Source: Myxococcus stipitatus
GTDB taxonomy: Bacteria > Myxococcota > Myxococcia > Myxococcales > Myxococcaceae
Assembly (NCBI RefSeq): GCF_038561935.1
Contig: NZ_CP102770.1
Coordinates: 3,472,001 to 3,536,000 of the forward strand
Reading direction: 5' to 3'
DNA: 64,000 bases
Shown here in pieces: positions 58,659-64,000 of the stretch. Positions within the stretch are counted from its first letter, which is position 1. Each line of letters opens with the position of its first letter. The notes below the pieces were generated by a model, which saw only the letters and a list, made by a program, of their open reading frames with translations, searched no databases and had not been told where the DNA came from. The position numbers and the translations under genes are program-made.

Positions 58659-59441
58659 ATGACCTCCGCCTCCTCTCCCGACGCCCTTCGCTGCATCCGC
58701 GCCGACTCCCGTGAGCCGCAGGGCTACCGCGCCGCCCTGGGCGAGCGCCGCGCCTCGCTGCTCCTGACGGACCCGCCCTATTGCCTGCTCACCCGGCGGC
58801 GCAAGGGCGGGGACCTGAGAGATCCGCGCGCCCACAAGAAGATCGACCAGAACCCCATCGTCCGCTTCGAGACGGTGCGCGACTACCGCGCCTTCTCGGA
58901 GGCCTGGATGTCGCGCGCGCTGGCGCACCTGACGCCCGACGCGCCCCTGGTCATCTGGACGAACCTCCTGGGCAAGGAGCCCATCCTCGGCGCCGCGAAG
59001 GGGCTGGGCTACACCCACCTGCGCGGCGAGTTCACCTGGGGCAAGCGCACCACCGACAAGAACGCGAACGAGCAGACCTTGCGCGTCTACGAGGTCGCCC
59101 TCGTCATCGCCCGCACGCCCGAGCCCGCGCTGTCGCCCGGGGACCTGCCCACGGTGTGGGCCGTCGTCGGGGGCTATGACGACGATGGCGAGGCCACGCG
59201 CTGGGGCGGCCATCCGCACCACAAGCCCTTCTCCGTCGTGGAGCCCCTGGTGCGCACGTACAGCCGCCCCGGGGACACGGTGCTGGACCCGTTCGCGGGT
59301 AGCGGCTCGCTGCCCTCGGCCGCGCTGCGGCTGGGCCGCCAGCCCGCGTGCCTGGAGATAGAGCCCGAGTGGGCGGAGCGCGTCACGCACCGCCTGCGCG
59401 AGACGGCCGCCGCGCTGGGTCAGCCCCCGAGCGCCCGGTAG
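58659..59441 (+). CDS. Solitary DNA methyltransferase (DPPY motif, N4/N6 type)
   Basis: 260-residue DNA amino-methyltransferase. The catalytic motif IV is DPPY (38-41, in LLLTDPPYCLLTRR) and the SAM-binding motif I is DTVLDPFAGSGSLPSAALRL near the C-terminus, so the order is beta-type (IV before I). Methylation of adenine N6 or cytosine N4 follows from DPPY. No restriction enzyme gene is adjacent, so it is solitary and more likely regulatory than part of a restriction system. Its stop overlaps the convergent oxygenase gene by 22 bases. Confidence 0.9.
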   Translation: MTSASSPDALRCIRADSREPQGYRAALGERRASLLLTDPPYCLLTRRRKGGDLRDPRAHKKIDQNPIVRFETVRDYRAFSEAWMSRALAHLTPDAPLVIWTNLLGKEPILGAAKGLGYTHLRGEFTWGKRTTDKNANEQTLRVYEVALVIARTPEPALSPGDLPTVWAVVGGYDDDGEATRWGGHPHHKPFSVVEPLVRTYSRPGDTVLDPFAGSGSLPSAALRLGRQPACLEIEPEWAERVTHRLRETAAALGQPPSAR

Positions 59442-60058
59442 ATTCGCGTCTCCGACCAGCGCGGCACGTCGGTGGGCCGCTGGGTCCACCAGTTCATGAT
59501 GAGGGTGCGCCGCAGCCGCGAGCGCCCCGGCAGCTTCCCGTCGGGAATCTGGTTGCGCGCGTCCAGCACGCCATGGGTGAGCGAGCCCTCGAACACCACG
59601 AGCCGGTTGGGGCGCGGCGTCACCAGGTCCGCGGTGTCCATGCGTGAAGGCGCGAGCGACGGGTTGTCCTCGTCGGGCAGCTCCTTCGTCACCACGAGCG
59701 CGCCGCCGCGCACGCGGTTGAGGAACAGCACGGAGCCGATGCGCGGGTGCACGAGCTTCCCGGTGCGCCGCGCGAGCTTCTCGTCGCGGTCCTGGTGGAA
59801 GTCCACGCGCACGTCCGTCGGGTACATGCGCGACAGCCACCACTCCACGCCCGCGATGCGGCGCTTGCCGGCGATGGCGGGGCGCAGCGTGGAGATGATG
59901 TCCTCCACCACGTTGGCGGGCGGGCCGAAGTCGTACCAGAACGTCGTCTGGTAGGTGTCCTTCAGCCGCTCCCGGCCCAGCACCCCCAGTCGCCGCAGCA
60001 GGCGGCGGAAGAGGGGAGGGGGCACGGCGCCTTCGGTGAGTTGGACCAGGGTTTCCAC
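59420..60058 (-). CDS. 2OG-Fe(II) oxygenase-like protein
   Basis: 212 residues from ATG 60058. The jelly-roll pattern has the H-x-D pair in VRVDFHQDRDEKLARRTG, the distal His in VFEGSLTHGVLDAR and an Arg in RLRRTLIMNWW that could bind 2-oxoglutarate. No signal peptide. The 3' end overlaps the convergent DNA methyltransferase gene by 22 bases (59420-59441), so transcription of one can interfere with the other. Whether it modifies DNA, RNA, protein or small molecules cannot be told. Confidence 0.7.
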   Translation of the reverse strand: METLVQLTEGAVPPPLFRRLLRRLGVLGRERLKDTYQTTFWYDFGPPANVVEDIISTLRPAIAGKRRIAGVEWWLSRMYPTDVRVDFHQDRDEKLARRTGKLVHPRIGSVLFLNRVRGGALVVTKELPDEDNPSLAPSRMDTADLVTPRPNRLVVFEGSLTHGVLDARNQIPDGKLPGRSRLRRTLIMNWWTQRPTDVPRWSETRIYRALGG

Positions 60059-60162
60059 GCGGGCCGTAGCTTTGTCTCATGCGAAGGGTGGGCGCCACCC
60101 TCCTTTGCAAGTAGGCTGCGCGCCCCATTGCCCTCCCGCCGGGAGGATGCGGAGACCGCTCG

Positions 60163-61443
60163 ATGAAGGCTCACCACAAGATGCTCATCGGCATCCTCAC
60201 CGGCACGGTGGCGGGGCTCACCGCCAATGCCCTCGCGGGCAAGGCCGCGTGGCTGGACTGGACCGTGTCCAACGTGGCCTCGCCCGTGGGACAGATCTTC
60301 ATCCGCCTGTTGCTCATGCTCGTGGTGCCCCTGCTGTTCGCGGCGCTCGTCATGGGCGTGGCGGACCTGGACCTGAAGCAGGTGGGCCGCCTGGGCGCCC
60401 GCACCCTCGGGTACACCATCGTCTTCTCCACCATCTCCGTCCTTCTGGGCCTGGTGCTGGTGAACATCATCCAGCCCGGCGCGAACCTGAGCGAGGAGGC
60501 CCGCGCGCTGGCCAAGCAGGGCACCCACGTGAAGGCCGCGCCCCCGCCGTCGGAGACATCCTTCGGCGCGGTGCTCATGTCCATGGTGCCCACCAACCCC
60601 ATCAAGGCCGCGGCCGACGGAGACATGATTGGCATCATCGTCTTCGCGCTCATCTTCGGTCTGGGCGTGGCGCTCACCCCCACGGAGTCCGCGAAGCACC
60701 TGCGCGACACCATCCAGGGCCTCTACGACGTGATGATGAAGCTCATCGACGGCGTGTTGAAGCTCGCGCCGTACGGTGTCGCGGCGCTCCTGTTCGCGAT
60801 GACGGCGAAGCTGGGGCTGAGCATCCTGGGGCAGCTCGCCGCCTACGTGGGCACGGTGCTCCTGGCGCTGGGCCTGCACATGTTCGTCGTCTACTCGCTG
60901 TCGGTGCGCTTCCTGGGCGGGCGCAACCCCATCGAGTTCTTCCGAGACTGCCGGCTGGCCATCGTCACGGCGTTCTCCACGTCCTCCTCCAGCGCCACCT
61001 TGCCCACCGCGCTCAAGGTCGCCGAGGAGAACCTCAAGCTGCCGCCCAACGTGTCGCGCTTCGTGCTCACCGCGGGCTCGGCCATGAACCAGAACGGCAC
61101 CGCGCTCTTCGAGGGCGTCACGGTGCTCTTCCTGGCCCAGGTCTACGATGTGCCGCTGAACCTGCAGCAGCAGGCGCTCATCATGTTCATCTGCATCCTG
61201 GCGGGCATCGGCACAGCCGGGGTGCCCGCGGGCTCCATCCCCGTCATCGCGATGATTCTGGGCATGTTCAAGATTCCGGTGGAGGGCCTGGGCCTCATCC
61301 TCGGCGTGGACCGCTTCCTGGACATGTGCCGCACCACGCTCAACGTCACCGGAGACCTGGCCGCCGCCGTGTACGTGGCGCGAGGGGAGCCGAACACCCA
61401 GGCGGACGCCGGGCAGCCCGCGGGTTCGCCTCACTCCTCCTGA
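60163..61443 (+). CDS. Dicarboxylate/amino acid:cation symporter (DAACS family)
   Basis: Integral membrane transporter, 426 residues, which takes up C4-dicarboxylates or acidic amino acids with H+ or Na+. Eight membrane helices plus the two re-entrant hairpins are suggested. Motifs: the Ser-rich HP1 loop AFSTSSSSATLPTAL, the NQNGTALFEGVTVLF of TM7-HP2 and GVPAGSIPVIAMILGMFKIP (HP2 region). The N-terminus (MKAHHKMLIGILTGTVAGLT) is the usual DAACS start. ATG 60163 is preceded by GGAGACC at a normal distance. Monocistronic, with 61 bases before the FKBP gene. Confidence 0.95.
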   Translation: MKAHHKMLIGILTGTVAGLTANALAGKAAWLDWTVSNVASPVGQIFIRLLLMLVVPLLFAALVMGVADLDLKQVGRLGARTLGYTIVFSTISVLLGLVLVNIIQPGANLSEEARALAKQGTHVKAAPPPSETSFGAVLMSMVPTNPIKAAADGDMIGIIVFALIFGLGVALTPTESAKHLRDTIQGLYDVMMKLIDGVLKLAPYGVAALLFAMTAKLGLSILGQLAAYVGTVLLALGLHMFVVYSLSVRFLGGRNPIEFFRDCRLAIVTAFSTSSSSATLPTALKVAEENLKLPPNVSRFVLTAGSAMNQNGTALFEGVTVLFLAQVYDVPLNLQQQALIMFICILAGIGTAGVPAGSIPVIAMILGMFKIPVEGLGLILGVDRFLDMCRTTLNVTGDLAAAVYVARGEPNTQADAGQPAGSPHSS

Positions 61444-61504
61444 CGCCGCTCCCGGCCCATCCTTCCCCGAAGTTGTTCCACCGCCGCATCGCCAAGGAGC
61501 CCGC

Positions 61505-61990
61505 ATGAGGGTCGCCAAGGATTCGATTGTCTCGCTGGAGTACCGGCTGCACCTGGGAGACGGACAGGTCATCGACCAGAGTGAGCCCGGCCAGCCGCTC
61601 GCCTATCTGCACGGGCACCGTCAAATCGTCCCGGGCCTGGAGGGGGCGCTGGAGGGCCTGGGGCAGGGCGACAGCAAGCAGGTGGTGGTGCAGCCGGGGC
61701 AGGGCTATGGCGAACATGACCCGGAGGGCGTGCGCGTCGTCCCGCGCGCCATGCTGCCCCCGGGCTTCAATCCCCAGCCCGGCCAGACGCTGATGGCCCA
61801 GACGGACCAGGGCGACATCCCCCTGCGCATCCAGGAGGTGCGGGGCGATGAGGTGGTGGTGGACCTCAACCACCCGCTCGCGGGCAAGACGCTCCATTTC
61901 GACGTCACCGTGAAGGACGTCCGCGCCGCCACCGCCGAGGAGCTCTCCCACGGCCACGTGCACGGGCCAGGGGGCCATCAGCACGGCTGA
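61505..61990 (+). CDS. SlyD-like FKBP-type peptidyl-prolyl isomerase
   Basis: Folding helper of 161 residues. The FKBP domain has DSIVSLEYRLHLGDGQVIDQ, LAYLHGHRQIVPGLEGALEG and DSKQVVVQPGQGYGEHDPEG, and the insert-in-flap (IF) domain is seen in LMAQTDQGDIPLRIQEVRGD. The C-terminus is His-rich (HGHVHGPGGHQHG), a nickel-binding tail like that of SlyD, though SlyD of E. coli is longer (196). It is cytoplasmic. A strong intrinsic terminator follows, so it probably ends its own unit. Confidence 0.93.
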   Translation: MRVAKDSIVSLEYRLHLGDGQVIDQSEPGQPLAYLHGHRQIVPGLEGALEGLGQGDSKQVVVQPGQGYGEHDPEGVRVVPRAMLPPGFNPQPGQTLMAQTDQGDIPLRIQEVRGDEVVVDLNHPLAGKTLHFDVTVKDVRAATAEELSHGHVHGPGGHQHG

Positions 61991-62021
61991 TGCCTGGGTG
62001 TGACGCCCTGCGGCGCGCGTG

Positions 62022-62057
62022 AAGGGACGAGGTGGAGGCGCCTCGTCCCTTTGCTTG
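62022..62057 (+). terminator. Intrinsic terminator of the FKBP gene
   Basis: An 11-bp perfect stem AAGGGACGAGG / CCTCGTCCCTT with an eight-base loop is followed by TGCTTG. It lies 31 bases past the FKBP stop. This is one of the clearest terminators in the window. Confidence 0.85.
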
Positions 62058-62114
62058 CTGGATGGAGTCAACGCTTCGTTGGATGGGGGGACGTGCATTA
62101 TCTTTTCGCCCCCC

Positions 62115-64000
62115 ATGAGCCAGTCCTCTCCTCCCTCGACTCCCAGTCCCAGCGCGGCCCACGGCGGCCCGCCCCCTGACGCCCACTCCCCAGCGCCCGG
62201 GGTTTCGGCGGAGACGGACCCGGAGCGGTACTGGCTCAAGAACGTGTATCAGGGGGGCTCGCGGCAGCTCACCGTGCGCGCCGTCATCGCCGGCATGTTG
62301 ATTGGCGCGGTGATGTGTCTGTCCAACCTGTACGTCATCCTCAAGACGGGCTGGAGCCTGGGCGTCACCATCACCGCGTGCATCCTCGCCTTCGCGGTGT
62401 TCGGCACGCTGCGCTCGCTGCGCGTGCTGAAGAACGACTTCACGGCGCTGGAGAACAACGCCATGGGCTCGGTGGCGTCCGCCGCCGGCTACATGACGGG
62501 CGGTGGCAACATGGCCGCCGTCCCGGCGCTGCTCATGCTCACCGGCGCGCTGCCCCCGTCGGGCTGGCTGGTGGTGTGGTTCGCCGTCATCTCCGCGCTG
62601 GGTGTCTTCGCCGCCATCCCCATCAAGCGCCAGCTCATCAACATCGAGGCGCTCCCGTTCCCCACCGGCACCGCCACCGCGGAGACCATCCGCGCGCTGC
62701 ACGGCCACGGTGAGGTGGCGCGCCGCAAGTCGCGGCTGTTGACGGGCGCGGGTGTCATCGGCGCGTTCCTGGTGGTGCTGCGCGACGCGCGCTTCACGTG
62801 GCTGACCAACATCCCGGACAAGGTGAGCCTGCCCTTCACCATGCTGGGCAAGAAGGCCTCGTCGTGGACCCTGTCGCTCGACTTCAGCCTGCTGATGGTG
62901 GGCGCCGGCGCGCTGGTGAGCTTCAAGACGGGCTGGTCCATGCTGCTGGGCGCGGTGCTCGCGTATGGCTTCCTGGCGCCGGCCATGGTGGCGCAGGGCG
63001 AAATCGCCGAGGTGACGTACAAGGCCATCAACTCGTGGATGGTGTGGACGGGCTCGGCGCTGCTGGTGTCGTCCGGCCTCTTGTCCTTCGCGTTCCAGTG
63101 GCGCAGCGTGGCGCGCTCCTTCAAGGCGCTCTCGGGGCTGTTCGGTGGCAAGCGCTCCGGCGAGGAGGAGCAGGACCCGCTGGCGGGCATCGAGTGCCCT
63201 CCGTCCTGGTTCCCCCTGGGCTTCGCGGTGCTGGGCCCCGTGGCCGTGTTCCTGATGGCCCACCTGTTCCAGATTCCGTGGTGGGCGGGCGTGCTGGCGC
63301 TGCCCCTGGCGGTGGTGATGGGCGTCATCGCCAGCCGCGTCACGGGTGAGACGGACACCACGCCCACCAAGGCGCTGGGCCCCGTCACGCAGCTCATCTT
63401 CGGGGGCCTGGCGCCGGGGAACATCCCCGCCAACGTGATGAGCGCCAACGCCACGGGCGGCGTGGGGTTGCACGCGGCGGACCTGCTGACGGACCTGAAG
63501 TCCGGCTGGCTGTTGGGCGCCAACCCGCGTCAGCAGTTCATCGCGCAGCTGTTCGGCGTGGTGGCGGGCGCGGCGGTGGTGGTGCCGGTGTTCAACATCC
63601 TGATTCCCACGCCGGACGTGCTGGGCTCGGTGGACTTCCCCGCGCCGGCGACGATGGTGTGGGCGGGCGTGTCCAAGCTGCTGGCCACGGGCGTGGCGGC
63701 GATGCCCGTCTCGGCGCGCTGGGGCGCGACGTGCGGCGCCACGCTGGGCATCACCCTGGTGCTGCTGGAGCGGTGGGCGCCGTCGAAGCTGAAGGCCTAC
63801 ATTCCTTCCGCGGCGGGCTTCGGGCTGGCCATCGTCATCCCCGCGTCCAGCTCCATCGCCTTCTTCATCGGCGCGGCCATCGCGGAGTTCCTGCGGCGCA
63901 AGAAGCCCGCGCTCGCGGAGGCGACGGTGCTGCCGGTCTCGTCGGGCTTCATCGCCGGCGAGAGCTTGTTGGGCATCGGCATCGCCATGCTGAAGGCGTT
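62115..64000 (+). CDS. OPT family oligopeptide transporter, C-terminus outside window
   Basis: Large membrane transporter of peptides or metal chelates. ATG 62115 begins a 40-residue Ser/Pro-rich N-terminus, then the OPT fold: YQGGSRQLTVRAVIAGMLIG, SNLYVILKTGWSLGVTITAC, LENNAMGSVASAAGYMTGGG, FPTGTATAETIRALH, and FGGLAPGNIPANVMSANATG. The frame is open to the right edge (628 codons seen) and the last visible part reads FIAGESLLGIGIAMLKAF, near the family C-terminus. It is expected to import small peptides in the inner membrane. The terminator upstream isolates it from the FKBP gene. Confidence 0.93.
   Translation, partial: MSQSSPPSTPSPSAAHGGPPPDAHSPAPGVSAETDPERYWLKNVYQGGSRQLTVRAVIAGMLIGAVMCLSNLYVILKTGWSLGVTITACILAFAVFGTLRSLRVLKNDFTALENNAMGSVASAAGYMTGGGNMAAVPALLMLTGALPPSGWLVVWFAVISALGVFAAIPIKRQLINIEALPFPTGTATAETIRALHGHGEVARRKSRLLTGAGVIGAFLVVLRDARFTWLTNIPDKVSLPFTMLGKKASSWTLSLDFSLLMVGAGALVSFKTGWSMLLGAVLAYGFLAPAMVAQGEIAEVTYKAINSWMVWTGSALLVSSGLLSFAFQWRSVARSFKALSGLFGGKRSGEEEQDPLAGIECPPSWFPLGFAVLGPVAVFLMAHLFQIPWWAGVLALPLAVVMGVIASRVTGETDTTPTKALGPVTQLIFGGLAPGNIPANVMSANATGGVGLHAADLLTDLKSGWLLGANPRQQFIAQLFGVVAGAAVVVPVFNILIPTPDVLGSVDFPAPATMVWAGVSKLLATGVAAMPVSARWGATCGATLGITLVLLERWAPSKLKAYIPSAAGFGLAIVIPASSSIAFFIGAAIAEFLRRKKPALAEATVLPVSSGFIAGESLLGIGIAMLKA

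Overview
The window is high-GC DNA with dense, short-spaced genes and reads as a myxobacterial chromosome, most likely Myxococcaceae (Myxococcus or Corallococcus type). The evidence is three eukaryotic-like Ser/Thr protein kinases, families named from Myxococcus (DUF2380, DUF2381 and DUF2378 types), many lipoproteins, a double-length UvrA, and a SET-domain protein with a histone-like tail. No rRNA, intact tRNA or CRISPR array was seen.

Positions 1-9.5 kb are accessory DNA. A METTL25-like methyltransferase runs off the left edge. It is followed by an uncharacterised gene, a small secreted-protein gene broken by two in-frame amber codons, and a nested transposon: an intact-looking IS66-family element (2901-5293, 8-bp target duplication) inserted into a decayed IS5-family element (2788-6063, CTAG target duplication). 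Beside it is a lower-GC two-gene operon, a DUF4297-type nuclease plus an SMC/Rad50-like ATPase, that looks like a Lamassu/ABC-3C-type anti-phage system. A tRNA 3'-end fragment lies just upstream.

Positions 9.5-17.3 kb hold a three-gene cassette (secreted barrel-like protein, DUF2380 lipoprotein with an HNH/AHH-like C-terminus, overlapping small acidic protein). It has the layout of a Myxococcus sitBAI kin-discrimination toxin locus. Next come a cytoplasmic Ser/Thr kinase and a DUF2381 protein coupled to a membrane Ser/Thr kinase. A second kinase/DUF2381 pair, in the opposite gene order, sits at 55.7-58.6 kb.

Positions 17.8-43 kb are mostly housekeeping and envelope genes: M4 metalloprotease, GNAT, CysQ-like phosphatase, Mug glycosylase, PfkB kinase, GT87 transferase, amidohydrolase, DUF423, SET protein, M18 aminopeptidase, spermidine-synthase-like protein, an osmoregulated glucan operon (opgG, a separately encoded N-terminal segment of OpgH, opgH), a hybrid histidine kinase, a DUF2378 protein and a trypsin-like protease.

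Positions 43-64 kb carry the tandem uvrA, a glutathione peroxidase, DUF5996, lipoproteins, an ECF sigma/anti-sigma/Spy-like operon, a peroxiredoxin, the second kinase pair, a solitary DNA methyltransferase converging on a 2OG-oxygenase-like gene, a dicarboxylate symporter, a SlyD-like FKBP isomerase and an OPT transporter that runs off the right edge. Function calls rest on motifs read by eye; no database search was possible.
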